DNA from: Maea johnstoni
Lineage: Eukaryota > Annelida > Polychaeta > Spionida > Magelonidae
Direction: 5' to 3'
DNA length: 64,000 nt
Assembly (NCBI GenBank): GCA_963942565.1
Contig: OZ012684.1
Location: 96,183,055 to 96,247,054 of the forward strand
In this document: positions 38,128-49,943 of the stretch, one piece after another
Layout of the letters: each line of letters begins with the position of its first letter
How positions within the stretch are numbered: the stretch's first letter is position 1
Notes under the pieces: generated by a model
Databases searched by the model: none
What the model saw: the letters and a program-made list of their open reading frames with translations, nothing else
What the model was told of the DNA's origin: nothing
Position numbers and translations under genes: made by a program

Positions 38128-40338
38128 GTAATCAGCCAAGAACTTGCTAGTTTACCAAAGACGATTAATACACCATTTTGGGCAAGAGTTCGCACACACT
38201 TCTTAACTGACCAACCTAATGAAGTTTTGCACAAGGGTCCGTTGAATTTTGTCCAATCTTTAAGTCAATCTAAAAGGTGGTGCCATTGTTTCAATTTGAA
38301 ATCGTATCTACAAGGTAATATTAGTAAAGTTTAATTTTGACACAGTAAGGTGGCGCCATCTATAGGGCAACAGCAAATGAGTATTGAACTTAATAAAATA
38401 AATTGTTGAAATTTTCCTGACACCACTGGCAATTTTGTAAAGAAATTGTCATAAAAACATGTTTTTATCAAATATGTACCGACACTACAGGCAATTCTGA
38501 AAGGAATTTGTTATAAAGAACAAGTTTTTATCAAATATGTGCCGTTATGATAATGCCTGCCTATTCTTAAGAGTATCCTAAGAGACAGTTTCAACACTGA
38601 ATGATTTTACTGACATACCAATGTCGGGTTAAGAACTCGCCCGTATCTCCGAAGGGATAATTTTAGAAAAGAAGAAATCAATTTTGCAAAATAAGGTATT
38701 TGTGACATAAATTGCATACTTTTATCTAGAATCTGTGAAGTCGATGACAACACAAATAAGAGTTGTTTTGAAGATCGCTGCGCTATGTTATTTATTAATG
38801 CAAAGTTTCAGGTAAAAAATTAAACTGAAATTTTTAAAAAGCGTCGTAAGAAAGCTATGAACGCCCATGATTAATTTGGAATTTCGTTTTTTCGTCACTT
38901 TTTCTGCCATATAGCGACTAGGTCGTGACTAGCTAGTTGTAACTGATAATGGAAGCCTTAGACCACATAGCCAGCAGGGAAGGCCCTCAGAGAGGAGAGA
39001 CAGCTAGAGGTCAATGACAAGCCTTAGACTACACGGCCATCAGGGCAAATTGAATGACAAAGAGGCACGAGAGTATTCTGAAATTAGGAGCAAAAGGAGT
39101 GTTACTTTTGCTTATTGTTTGATATGCAGTGTGGATATGTCTACAGGAAACACAGATCAACTAACTAATGATGTTATACATGTATTTAGATTACTGTAAA
39201 CTTTAGTGTGAAAGTTTTGAGTAGCCAAATCACAGATTTTTATCGGCTACAAAATTAAACTGATTTTCTAGCCAAGTGCCCACACGACCACTGAGAGGCT
39301 GTCCTGATGGCCGTGTGGACTAAGGCATTGCCACCGACCTCCAGCTGTCTCTCTTTACCGATGGCCTATCATAATTGCCCGCCAGATGTCTTAAGAAAGC
39401 TATGTACGTCCATGCTTAAGTTGGAATTTCGTTTTTCGTCAGTTTTTCTGCCATATTGCGGCTAAGTCGTAACTAGCCAGTTGTAAATGGCGGAGAAAAC
39501 CGGAGAACCCGACGAAAACCATCACCTAACCCGAAGTCATTGGTAATTTCCTCACATGCCCAGGTCTGTTTTGAAACTTGCCAGTGCCAGTACTGGGTGA
39601 AAGATAGCTATTTATGGGTGGTTTTCGATTTTTGAATGCTGATAGGTATGCAAGTGAGAAATCATTGCTAGTCGCTGTCTACCTGAGTCGAGTCTAACGA
39701 AGTGTTTTTTCTATGGTAAGCAGCCAAGAACTTGCTAGTTTACCAAAGACGATTACTACACCATTTTGGGCAAGAGTTCGCACACACTTCTTAACTGACC
39801 AACCTAATGAAGTTTTGCACAAAGATCCGTTGAACTATGTCCAATCTTTAAGCCAATCTAAAAGGTGGTGCCATAATTTCAATTTAAACTCGTATCTACA
39901 AGGTAATATTAGTAAAGTTTAATTTTGACACAGTAAGGTGGCGCCATCTATGGGGCAACACCAAATGAGTATTGAACTTAATAAAAATAAATTGTTGAAA
40001 TTTTCCTGACACCACTGGCAATTTTGAAAAGAAATTGTCATAAAAACATGTTTTTATCAAATATGTACCGACACTACTGGCAATTTTGAAAGGAATTTGT
40101 TATAAAAAACAAGTTTTTATCAAATATGTGCTGTTATGATAATGCCTGCCTACCTCCAGCTGTCTCTCTTTACCGACGGCCTATCATAATTGCCCGCCAT
40201 ATGTCTTAAGAAAGCTATGTACGTCCATGCGTAAGTTGGAATTTCGTTTTTCGTCAGTTTTTCTGCCATATTGCGGCTAAGTCGTAACTAGCCAGTTGTA
40301 AATGGCGGAGAAAACTAATCTAAAAGGTGGTGCCATAG

Positions 40339-40740
40339 TTACCCTCTATATTAAAAACACATTTTCAGGAGAAGTCACTGGTTCCTGCTGGCTCTTCTCC
40401 AGTCATTTTAGTTATGCTTGAAATTAGATGAAGAACCAGCTCTTAACATTTCCCAACAAAAGTATTTCATTAGAACAGTTATCGACACTTTAATAGATAG
40501 ATAGAAATAGTATACCACTAACTAACTTCAAATGTGTTTTTATATCGTGGCATACGCAAAGTAAATAATTTTCGAAAATGTGACCCAATCACGGTCGACG
40601 AAGCGGCGATAAAACAAGATGCAAATACACCCACATAGGTGTAAAAGGTACCTAATTCGGCAATGTGACAAAATTATAAATATTTCTTTCAATAGGAATG
40701 TTCTAAACTATTTACAATTTCGATAAAGTTAAAGTTGAAC
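40339..40740 (+). repeat. ~400 bp inverted repeat arm, right copy
   Basis: This starts TTACCCTCTATATTAAAAA directly after satellite sequence (GGTGGTGCCATAG) and is the inverse of 37680-38127. Homology ends near GTTGAACAGT. It marks the right boundary of the satellite in this window. Confidence 0.85.
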
Positions 40741-40760
40741 AGTATTATTAGTAGTATATA

Positions 40761-40860
40761 GACAGGGCATTTCTAGAACCGGTAGGTTCAGAAATGCATG
40801 CATTTCAAAAATCACTTTAGCCAGCATTTCTAGAACCATTAGTCCTAGAAATGCCCTGTC
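40761..40860. mobile_element. 100 bp palindromic MITE flanked by TATA
   Basis: The ends are GACAGGGCATTTCTAG and its inverse, bounded by TATA on both sides (40757-40760, 40861-40864). The centre contains AAATGCATGCATTT, and the word GCATTTCTAGAACC occurs twice. It is too short to code. The superfamily is unclear. Confidence 0.7.
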
Positions 40861-40864
40861 TATA

Positions 40865-42169
40865 TTATATATGAAAATCATAATTCATCTTCATGCAAGA
40901 AAATCCTAGATATTCAATTGCATGTATCATACTGTCCACTTGCACATAATACCTTCTCCTATATGGTAAGGGAAGAGAGCCTCCATTGTGGTGATAAAGC
41001 AGAAAACATTTTTCTGAAGAAAAGAGATGGTCTGGTAGTTCCACCATAGAAAATTCTGGAGTTGTTTATATCAGCGGGGCATGCTGGTTATACATGTTGA
41101 TGTAAAGAGAGAATAGTGTTATCTGTTCCAAAGTGTGGTGAATTGTTTCTTTGGTGATTATATGATCAACTCTATTGTGTAGTTTGATTAGTAATCCAAC
41201 ATGTTTAAGTGTAAACCGCGTGGACTATTTGACAATTTTCTAATATAGCATGCTCTTTCTTGAATGCAATTAGGGAATTGTACATTTTCAAAGCATGTTC
41301 AAGAGCACTTGAAAAGTGAGGCTGAATGAATGAATATTGCCTTCACACTCATACAAAGTAAAAAGCTAGCAGCTTTTCATTTCTTATTTGAGTGAATATA
41401 TGACAGGGTGTTCACACCTAATAATTTACCTGCTATGTATAGCCTTTCAGCTTCACTATTCTGGAAGTCATGCAAAATTTTGGACATGGTTCAGATGTAC
41501 GTAGGTATGAAAAGGAATTTTGCCAAAACAATGCATAAAATGCTGATTATCATAAAAAAAATTTAATAAATGAAATAAATACCATATTGAACCATATATT
41601 TCCCAAACGCTTAGAGCCTGAAGTTTTTAATCTTTTATTTAAGGTGAGGAAAAAAAATCAAAATCAAAATGGCCACTTATATGGGCGCTAGGGATGTAAG
41701 ATCCTACTTTCATTAACCAACAATCTACACAGATGAGTAAAACTTATCAAAGTACCAATAATGTACCACAAGACACCATCATTTCTACACAGTCTTTTTA
41801 CAATTAGATAATTCAATAATAGTGGTAAGATATCCAAGATAACCCCCCACATGTACACCAATACTGAGATGGTTTGTATATTGGCAGTGCTATGCAGTCC
41901 TATGGAGAAAGGAGAGGACCAGTCATATGCCAGTAAGCCAACATAAAGAACAAGTTCTTCTGACTATTCTGATACCAATGTCATGAAGCTATTTTTATAT
42001 TTGACAGCGCTAGCTGCTTTTAAAAATTGTCTGTGGAAAAAAGGATTTTTGAAATAAAATTTGCCATGACACGTTCATAGAAGTTTTACTTATTGGTTAG
42101 CCCCCAATGGCTGTATCCTTGCTTGCAGAATTGAACCATTTAGTTTATGGCTCCCAGCTGCTGCAGCAA
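40865..42169. other. A+T-rich DNA, no gene recognised
   Basis: There are only short open frames, with no protein similarity I recognise, no RNA gene and no obvious repeats. Confidence 0.5.
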
Positions 42170-42255
42170 GGGTTAGGGTTAGGGGTTAGGGTTAGGGGTT
42201 AGGGTTTGGGTTAGGGTTAGGTTAGGGTTAGGGTTAGGTTAGGGTTAGGGTTAGG
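42170..42255 (+). repeat. Interstitial telomeric repeat (TTAGGG/TTAGGGG variants)
   Basis: About fourteen head-to-tail copies of GGTTAGGG-type units, with several shortened (GGTTA) or lengthened (GGGGTTA) units and one TTTGGG. The flanks are ordinary A+T-rich DNA, so this is internal and not a chromosome end. Confidence 0.93.
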
Positions 42256-43083
42256 CTTGCAGGTTGTAAATATTTGGGGTAAACACATTAAAAACATGCA
42301 TAGTGTTATCAAACAGAGATGCTATCCACACTTGCCGACCATCAAATTCCATTAATCTGGAGAAAATATCAAAACAGAGGGAAAACTATCGCACTTTCTC
42401 TACTTTTTGCTGTGTTCAAATTGCATGACCATTTCTTTCCGATTTTTCATTGAAAATGAGAAAAAGGCATATTTCTAAACTTCTAGATTGCATAATCTAA
42501 CTATTTATATTTGTGATACTATTAGCTATTTAGATCCAACGTTTCAAGCAAATCCGATGAGACTTGATGCCCAAAGTGCTACTTTAAAGCGCCCTCGATT
42601 TGGTGAAATTCAATATCGAGAAAATTAAAAGCCAAAATCTTTCCTTTCTGTGTGCAAGCCTATGTAAGGTTTGGAGATACCGTAAGTGGTACCTTAAATG
42701 CTCTGCTCACCGATGGCCTAGACAGTCACAGTTGGTTCTATTATGAGGATGAGGGTGTAGCTTTGAAACATTTTAAACAACTGGATATTCACAACTTAAC
42801 CCCATAAGACCATGGACAGTCCAGAGTTTGTCAGCGAGATACGAGGTGGTAGCACTTCTGCTAGCTGCGAATAGATGGCAGCACTGAAATGTGGTGCTAA
42901 GCCAAAGGACGAGAACATGACTGCCAAGAGTGTATAGGCTGACGTGTGGACAGATCCCTGAGCCTTGGCGTTATTCTAGAGTATTTCCTGGGCAGGAGAA
43001 ACAGGAAATAAAGAGAGTAAGGCATGATGTTGGGACACTTCCTGTTTGAGAGGCATTTGGTCTCTAAAAAGTCGTAAGCAAAT
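42256..43083. other. Non-coding DNA, no gene recognised
   Basis: No open frame of interest and no repeat that I can relate to the rest of the window. Confidence 0.5.
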
Positions 43084-43143
43084 GCCTACGACCATATCAT
43101 GTTGAATGCACCGGTTCTCGTCCGATCACCGAAGTTAAGCAAC
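43084..43143 (+). pseudogene. 5S rRNA-like 5' fragment (60 bp; SINE3-type head or 5S pseudogene)
   Basis: The run GCCTACGACCATATCATGTT, then GAATGCACCGGTTCTCGTCC, then GATCACCGAAGTTAAGCAAC follows the first ~60 nt of animal 5S rRNA with a few changes (canonical start GCCTACGACCATACCACGTT). The remaining half, with the rest of the internal promoter, is absent. A Deu-type SINE tail lies downstream at 44382, separated by a later insertion. The fragment may be the 5S head of a SINE3-type element or an isolated truncated 5S copy. Confidence 0.85.
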
Positions 43144-43206
43144 AGTAACATTTTGTTTCTTCCAGGGACCTTGCGACCAGGAGACTTTGGAACATATTTA
43201 GAGTAA

Positions 43207-44378
<1,172 letters not shown>

Positions 44379-44381
44379 TAA

Positions 44382-44612
44382 CATTCTGTTTCTTCCATGA
44401 ATGGATTAAGCTTATTGCGGGTTCAAATCCGCCCAGCGTCACTGAATTCTTTCTGTCCTTCAGCAAGACAGTTAACTCGTTGCTCAGTGCTTCGGAGGGC
44501 ACTTAAAGCCGTCGGTCCAGTCGGCCAAGAGCCTTAATTGCTCGTGTTTCTTGTAATTGATATACCGACTTAAATAAAGATTACATTTACATTTATATTT
44601 ACATTTATTGTG
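44382..44612 (+). mobile_element. Deu-type SINE (tail part)
   Basis: GGGTTCAAATCC at 44419-44430 matches a tRNA-type B box. It is followed by CAGCAAGACAGTTAACTCG, TTGCTCAGTGCTTCGGAGGG and TTAAAGCCGTCGGTCC, the pattern of the Deu domain found in SINEs of echinoderms, amphioxus and vertebrates. The 3' end is an A+T-rich tail with repeats of ACATTTATATTT. It supports a deuterostome origin. Length and 5' end are uncertain because a MITE lies immediately upstream. Confidence 0.65.
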
Positions 44613-44942
44613 ACATCAGACTTTTGTTGATCGGTGGTTTTTAATGGGTCCTTTGATTGATGGTTTAATATCCTGGTTTACTTGTGAGATAAGGATCGTT
44701 TGCAAGGATGAAATAGGTATCACCGTACGGTATAGAGGACATTCTGATACATTTAATGATACCATAATAGAAGAAGCTGGACAATAGGATAAATTGCAGT
44801 TTCCGACATATAGGGATTTATATTACGAGACATAAGAGGATACAGTGCCATCTAGACGATAGCGACGCCAAGAGGTTAATGTGAGAACTAATTTCTTGCA
44901 GATATATTTCTGCCCCAATATTTAGAAAGCTGGGAAAATGCC
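44613..44942. other. Spacer, no gene recognised
   Basis: Single-copy-looking DNA between the SINE and the solo repeat. Open frames are short and unrecognised. Confidence 0.45.
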
Positions 44943-45711
44943 TGTTCTGGTTATACATACATAAGCGGTGAATTTTGACTGGGATTTGATGTTTACTACC
45001 AATCAAGCTGTGGGTCAGTAGAGAACGGCAAAAACGCAGTCTGTATGTAAGAAATATTGGGTTACGGAAATAGAGCAAGTTAGGTCTTTGGTGATTCGAC
45101 AACTTTAAAACTACAAATGCGACTTACATATGTTGAGAAGATAGGTTGCTAAGAGATTCTGATTTTTGATTTTGCTTTAAGGGGCAGCGCGGACGCTTAT
45201 ATATCGTAGAGCGGATCCGCATATTGAGAAACTGTGCCTCTTCAAGCAACTCTCAATACACAATCCCCTGCCTCCGACATTAGCCTACTGACTAGAAATG
45301 GATCATTATGCTAGCATATCAAATGTTCAATACCACATAACCCCTTTTAACATCAACTTTAACTATAATGAGATGAATCATGTTTTCAGTCAATTTCTTT
45401 CTTGTGTATAAAGGTGAAAAATTCTTAGATAAAACCATTCGGGGCAGTGGCAAGTAGTCATACTTCGCAATGGAATACCGTTAGGTGGGGGCGCCTGGCG
45501 AGGAAATGATGAACTAATACAGGGCTCAACATTAACTTTCGAAGGTACCTGAAGAGCAGGGCTTGTTTGCTTAAATTTCAACCTGGAGAAATTATTATAT
45601 AATAATCTGATATAATATTATACTACAATTGTATTAGACTACAAAAATGCGTGGGTAACCCCTCACAATGCCGCACATTTTTATAACCCCAAAGCGGAGA
45701 CTCGAACCTAT
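44943..45711 (+). repeat. Solo partial copy of the right-end 1.4 kb tandem repeat
   Basis: The sequence follows the unit of the array at 57701-64000 in the same orientation, from TGTTCTGGTTATACATACAT to CGGAGACTCGAACCTA. It carries an extra ~95 bp at about 45046-45140 that the arrayed units lack and has no (TA)n tract. Shared words include GGGCTCAACATTAACTTTCG and GATCATTATGCTAGCATATC. It is about 12 kb from the array. Confidence 0.88.
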
Positions 45712-46656
45712 AGGCCTTGTACAACAGGGGCGGGTTATCAATAGAGGTTTGCATTAATTGATTCCATTGGATCATTTATGGGTGGATTGTTGATCAAGGA
45801 ATTTCTGATTTGTTTTGATAGTCATTTGTTTCGTTCACGAGTGTGAGGAAGCGGGACATACCTGGTAAAAAACGAGGATGACGTGTGTGTGTAGGGGTGG
45901 GGGGGGGGGGGGGGGGGTTGTGATAAAAGGAGGGGTAGTATAGCCATAAAAATATGATAGTTGGGGTTGAGATGGTTAAGAAACAGTGAAGTGACAGATA
46001 AGATGGGTAAGGACCAACCTCAACTACTTTCTAACATTAGTGTATGTGATGAGCTGTGGTCACAGGTGTGACTATGCGAGCCCTCCACATTCAATTATTC
46101 TGATATCGAGTATTCTGATTTCTGACTGTACCTGCACCTTGGGCACATGAAGGGACAGAAATGCCACTGTCTGTCTGAATCGAAGACTGACTCGATGCAT
46201 AAATGCCTACAAATCGTGTTTCTTCCCCTGTGTTTTGCGTTCTTCGTGTCGTTTCTTTTCCCTTTAACCACGATGTTTAGCTGTGACATTTACTTATAAA
46301 TAGGATGTTGCTTTTTGTGATTAACCTTCTCCGGACGCTAATTTATGACTAGACGCGAGGTTCCGGAACCCGCCGATAGGCGGCTTCAAACACGTCGAAT
46401 GCCTTTGTGGAACGCCTTGGATTGTTTCATTAGAGAAAACTTGGTTCTTCCAGTTACGTATGATAGCGTCCACTCTGTTTTGGTCAAACAGCATGGATAC
46501 ATTCAATGGACTAATTTTTACTAAGAATACACTTTTAGGAAATTAAATAACCTTTTTTAAATCAGTGAAATTAGCGATTTTACAGTTTTGATGACGTCAC
46601 AAGTAATTGGAAGCTAATTATAGAACGCGACGGTGGCGACGCGTAGCTATAGCGGC
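45712..46656. other. Non-coding DNA with a poly-G run
   Basis: It contains a ~20 bp G run near 45898-45917. No gene, RNA or known repeat recognised. Confidence 0.5.
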
Positions 46657-46692
46657 GTTCATTTACACTACAGACCTGTAGTGTAAATGAAC
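46657..46692. repeat. 36 bp perfect hairpin
   Basis: GTTCATTTACACTACAG and its exact inverse are separated by 2 bp. It could be a tiny MITE remnant or a transcript hairpin. Nothing around it decides. Confidence 0.8.
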
Positions 46693-46800
46693 ACCGAGCA
46701 CGAACACGTTACAGTCAACCTCCCCCCCCCCCCCCCCCACCCCCTACTACACCCATTCTACTGCCGACACATGGCATCCAACCCTAGTTCCGAAAAACTC

Positions 46801-46975
46801 TGGGTGTTTTTATATTATACAAATATGCCATGCCAGTGTGGGTATCCTGATGGAATGTCTCCCAGAGGGAGGATGGTTTTCCCGATGGTCTTTCTCCGCC
46901 CTCGGGAAAATTCCATCAGGATACCCACACTGGGATGGCATATTTGTATAATGTCGCGTCTATAAAACGCACCCA
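46801..46975. mobile_element. ~175 bp hairpin MITE
   Basis: TGGGTGTTTTTATATTATAC at the left pairs with the inverse of the right end (TGGGTGCGTTTTATAGACGC). Within that, about 40 bp from ATACAAATATGCCATGCCAG is matched almost exactly. Open frames on both strands (46687-47033) are by-products of this inverted repeat. Confidence 0.75.
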
Positions 46976-47373
46976 TATATAAGAGGCACCCCTTGTTCAG
47001 ACCTTTAAAATGAGGTATCGATCTGAGTTTCATGTAGAGTGCGCACCCCTAGGTATTCATGGGTATCAATAGATTATTTGGATTATGAAAAAATATCTTA
47101 CGGACGGAATAACGGGACGATATCCACATCAATGAAATACATCATTTTCCTGACTAGCTACAGTCACTATCTTCTTTCTAGGCAACACCATTTAGATAAC
47201 ACAGGGAAAACCTAACATGCATATTAGTTATCAAATATATCTTAACCCTTTTAACTCAATATTCATTTGATTTTCCTTTATTTTCATGCTTGCATAGCAT
47301 CATGGCATCCTTTATAATGTATTTGTACCTGGAAATAAACAATTACAAACTATTTTTTCATTGTAAAGAGACA

Positions 47374-47379
47374 TTTATT
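47374..47379 (-). terminator. Possible poly(A) signal of the ATP13A1-like gene
   Basis: On the minus strand the sequence is TTGAATAAATGTCTC, an AATAAA hexamer about 2.4 kb downstream of the stop codon, followed by A/T-rich DNA. It is a candidate only. Other AATAAA-like words occur, and no transcript evidence is available here. Confidence 0.22.
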
Positions 47380-47717
47380 CAAAAGATTTACATATCCATT
47401 CAATATATTCGGTAATCAGATTCATCGGTTAGCATTTCTACTTGGTTCCCACGATAGAAACATTTGCAGGTCTGCTTCAATATGAATGCACACCAAATAT
47501 ATGGAGGTATTGAACATGAACACCACAGTACATAAAAGATAAGCTGGAGTATTTTAATTTTATTTATTCCATAAGTCCATGCCTAAGTGAAATAATATAA
47601 TACATACAGTGGAAAAACAGAGGCTGCCTCCTCTTGTTAGAGGCTGATTTTCTCTTTTAATCTTAAGCTTACGAATCTTAAACTGAACTGTAAAATAGGT
47701 CCCTAGCTTTATCCATA

Positions 47718-47908
47718 TTAACCCCAATGGTGCTGATGGCTAATTTGACCAATACAAAATGATGCAAAAGACCTGAAAAATGACTAAAACCCTGGCACAT
47801 GGGTACTTGTCTGAGTGCTCTGCAAGAGCTTTCAAATGAATACCAACATGATAGGGTTTAGATGTTTTTCAAAAATCTTTGTGCTTTGGATGGAATGGAT
47901 GGATTTAA
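47718..47908 (-). mobile_element. TTAA-flanked ~210 bp MITE (piggyBac-like), copy 1
   Basis: Inverse orientation relative to the other copies. It starts TTAACCCC and its outer end (read from 47908) is degenerate. It abuts the next copy and shares its TTAA. The core words CAACATGATAGGGTTTAGA and CTTTGTGCTTTGGATG are the inverse of those in the direct copies. Confidence 0.7.
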
Positions 47909-48119
47909 CCCTTCCAATGCTGAGGCTACTTTCACCCAGAGCGCAAGGACTCAAAGACTTTTGAAAATCATCGAAACCCTGTCATGTTGGTATTCATTGA
48001 ATAGCTCTCGTTGAGTACTCTCAGATGAGTACCCATGTGCCAGGGTTCAATCCATTTTTCAGGTTTTTTTTGCATCCTTTTTAAATGACCAAATTAGCCA
48101 GCAGCAGCAAAAGGGTTAA
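47905..48119 (+). mobile_element. TTAA-flanked ~213 bp MITE (piggyBac-like), copy 2
   Basis: The ends are TTAACCCTTCCAATGCTGAG and, at the right, CAGCAGCAAAAGGGTTAA. TTAA followed by CCCTT is typical of piggyBac-type ends. The interior has AACCCTGTCATGTTGGTATT and GAGTACCCATGTGCCAGGGT, also present in the other copies. Confidence 0.8.
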
Positions 48120-48293
48120 CACTCTCTAATTTGAGCAAGTCAATCACCCTATTCACCATCAAGTGTCCATATAATACCTATTAAAATCATTGAATATGTG
48201 CACTTGCTCAGGTGAGAAATCTTGGCGGGCGAATCAGAGCCAGTTCTGCATCTCAATATCGAAGTACATAAACCTATCTTACCCCATTCATGC

Positions 48294-48506
48294 TTAACCC
48301 TTCTAATGCTAAGGCTACTTTTGTCCAAAGCACAAGGATGCAACGATTTTTGAAAAGCTTCTGAACCCTGTCATATTGGAATTCATTGGAAAGCCCTCGC
48401 TGAGTACTCTCAGATAAGTACCCATTTGCCAGGGTTTCAGTCATTTTTCAGGGTTTTTGCATCATTTTGGATTGGCCAAATTAGCCACCAGCAGCGTAAG
48501 GGTTAA
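48294..48506 (+). mobile_element. TTAA-flanked ~213 bp MITE (piggyBac-like), copy 3
   Basis: The ends are TTAACCCTTCTAATGCTAAG and CAGCAGCGTAAGGGTTAA. It is the same family as the neighbouring copy, diverged by roughly 10-15 percent by eye. Confidence 0.8.
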
Positions 48507-49485
48507 GTACATAGAACTCATCTCAACCCATCCATGCTTAGAAGTCACTCTAGAAATTGTCTTAACCACTGATACTTTTGGCAGTAATTTCAAAAAGTTA
48601 GAACGAGTCTACAAAATAATTGAAAGCGGATTCGTTTTGAGTTCTGAATAACATTTCTCCTTCAGATATTTTGTTTCAAGTTATGCTTTAACATGGAAGA
48701 TTTTGACGAATCAGTGAAACAGTTTTTGACCACTGCAAGCACTGATTTAATGGATAGACATTTCTCCTGATGACTTGATTGCGACAGAGTTGCCAGTGAC
48801 TTGGCGTTACTCAGCTGTTTTATCTGGGTTCTCTGATTTTTCCATCATGAACGGCCGGCTGGTCAGTAATTAGACTTGATATGGCAAAAATATGACCATA
48901 ATGAAAATTCCATTACATTCCCCACATGGCATTGCATTTCCTTTTTCCACGAACAATTTGTCTTCAAATATTTAAAAGGGAAGAAAAAACATCCATCCTC
49001 AATTGCTTGAGGCGATTTTTAAGAATCTACATTACTTTTGAAAAATAAATTAGAAATAAAACATGAATTCATAAAACATATACAAAAATGTTGTTCTTTA
49101 AGTTCTGATTGACATTTCTATATCCAATACTTCCTATTAAATGCTTTGGTTTAAAAGATCACAAAGACGTCAGGCCTCCATAGGCACCATAGGCACTATT
49201 GTCTAAGTATGATCAATGTGCTGTTTTTGCGGTCACACTTGTAAAGATAAGGAAACATTTATGTTTGTGGAAGCATGTTGAGGAGATTCAGATGGCCAGA
49301 AAATAAGGTCTACTTGCTTGCCGCTCCCAAAATTCTTTGGAAAAAAGGGGGGGGGGGAGTGCTTCAGAGCATATGCCAGTGATATTGGATTCAATAAGCT
49401 GGACTAAGCAGAAGATTGCTTGCTCGCCACTTCCAAAGTTTTTCCGGATAAAGGGTGTGGGGGATGCGCTTTTTCAGGGTCTATG
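48507..49485 (-). other. Probable 3' UTR or downstream flank of the ATP13A1-like gene
   Basis: No coding frame is recognised. If the candidate poly(A) signal at 47374 is right, this and the MITEs to its left form the 3' UTR. Otherwise it is intergenic. A short G run lies near 49346. Confidence 0.3.
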
Positions 49486-49489
49486 CCTT

Positions 49490-49815
49490 TAACTGGAGGA
49501 ATACGGTAGCGGTTTTCTTATGACTCTCCCATCCAGCCTGCGTTTACTGGAGGAATACGGTAGCAGTTTTCTTATGACTCCCATCCAGCCTGCGTTTACT
49601 TGAGGAATACGGTAGCAGTTTTCTTATGACTCTCCCATCCAGCCTGCGTTTACTTGAGGAATACGGTAGCAGTTTTCTTATGACTCTCCCATCCAGCCTG
49701 CGTTTACTTGAGGAATACGGTAGCAGTTTTCTTATGACTCTCCCATCCAGCCTGCGTTTACTGGAGGAATACGGTAGAGGTTTTCTTATGACTCTCCCAT
49801 CCAGCCTGCGTTTCT
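49490..49815. repeat. 54 bp minisatellite, about six copies, just beyond the ATP13A1-like stop codon
   Basis: The unit is TGACTCTCCCATCCAGCCTG, then CGTTTACTTGAGGAATACGG, then TAGCAGTTTTCTTA. Copies start at 49521, 49575 (2 bp short), 49627, 49681, 49735 and 49789 (partial), with another partial unit before. The array ends about 25 bp from the stop codon. Because 54 is divisible by three, it gives an 18-residue repeating frame on the plus strand (MTLPSSLRLLEEYGSSFL), which I do not regard as a gene. Confidence 0.95.
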
Positions 49816-49838
49816 ATTTCATATGTGAGCATCGCACA

Positions 49839-49943
49839 TCACTGTTTTAACTTTGCGGAACCGAAGAGGAAGAGCAGTATCCAGTCGATGACCATGGACG
49901 CCAGCATGTCGTCCGCTAACACTTGCAGGACCACATTACGGAA
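49839..49943 (-). CDS. ATP13A1: Last exon of an ATP13A1-like P5A-type ATPase (C terminus)
   Basis: Read on the minus strand, TTGTTTTTCTCTTCCAG is followed by an open exon that starts FRNVVLQVLADDM, continues LASMVIDWILLFLFG and ends SAKLKQ before TGA at 49841-49839. It has 34 codons. It lines up with the C-terminal end of animal ATP13A1 as I remember it (VEFKLVIAQVLLLDF ... FFLGTPKLK). The family are ER P5A ATPases that extract mis-inserted transmembrane helices. This exon encodes most of the last membrane helix and a short basic tail. The phase is 0 and joins exactly to the penultimate exon (...ELPTE + FRN). Its 5' end and acceptor are the innermost copy of an eight-copy 85 bp array. A second minisatellite lies directly past the stop. 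The catalytic domains lie outside the window. Confidence 0.85.
   Translation of the reverse strand, partial: FRNVVLQVLADDMLASMVIDWILLFLFGSAKLKQ

Larger units (their letters stand above)
1..40338. repeat. ~1.59 kb satellite, direct tandem array (left edge outside window)
   Basis: The same ~1588 bp sequence recurs head to tail. Using the word GAATGCTRATAGGTATGCAA as an anchor, monomers begin at 1, 1590, 3178, 6398, 7989, 9576, 11163, 12205, 13794, 15381, 16819, 17861, 19450, 21042, 22479, 24304, 25896, 27720, 28762, 30349, 31936, 35427 and 39634. One more partial copy spans 38128-39633. By eye the monomers differ at only a few percent of sites. The array is in one orientation throughout. Irregular spacings are explained by transposon insertions or internal deletions, listed separately. 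The first base of the window is already inside a monomer, so the array continues to the left. The right edge is scrambled: one partial monomer is deleted at 40151, another join lies near 40316, and array sequence stops at 40338. I see no coding or RNA gene in the monomer. Its function is unknown. Confidence 0.97.

Noticed and set aside
1-40338. Centromere
   Set aside because: Higher-order structure alone does not show centromere function. The genome-wide copy number and chromatin state are unknown.
42170-42255. True chromosome end
   Set aside because: Short, variant-rich, and flanked on both sides by ordinary DNA.
43084-43143. Functional 5S rRNA gene
   Set aside because: Only the first half of the gene is present. 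The rest of the internal control region is missing.
46687-47033. Overlapping frames on both strands
   Set aside because: They arise from the hairpin MITE at 46801-46975, where both strands read similar sequence.
49626-49850. Plus-strand repeat protein (18-residue repeats)
   Set aside because: The 54 bp minisatellite keeps frame by length only, one unit has a 2 bp deletion, and the host gene runs on the opposite strand.
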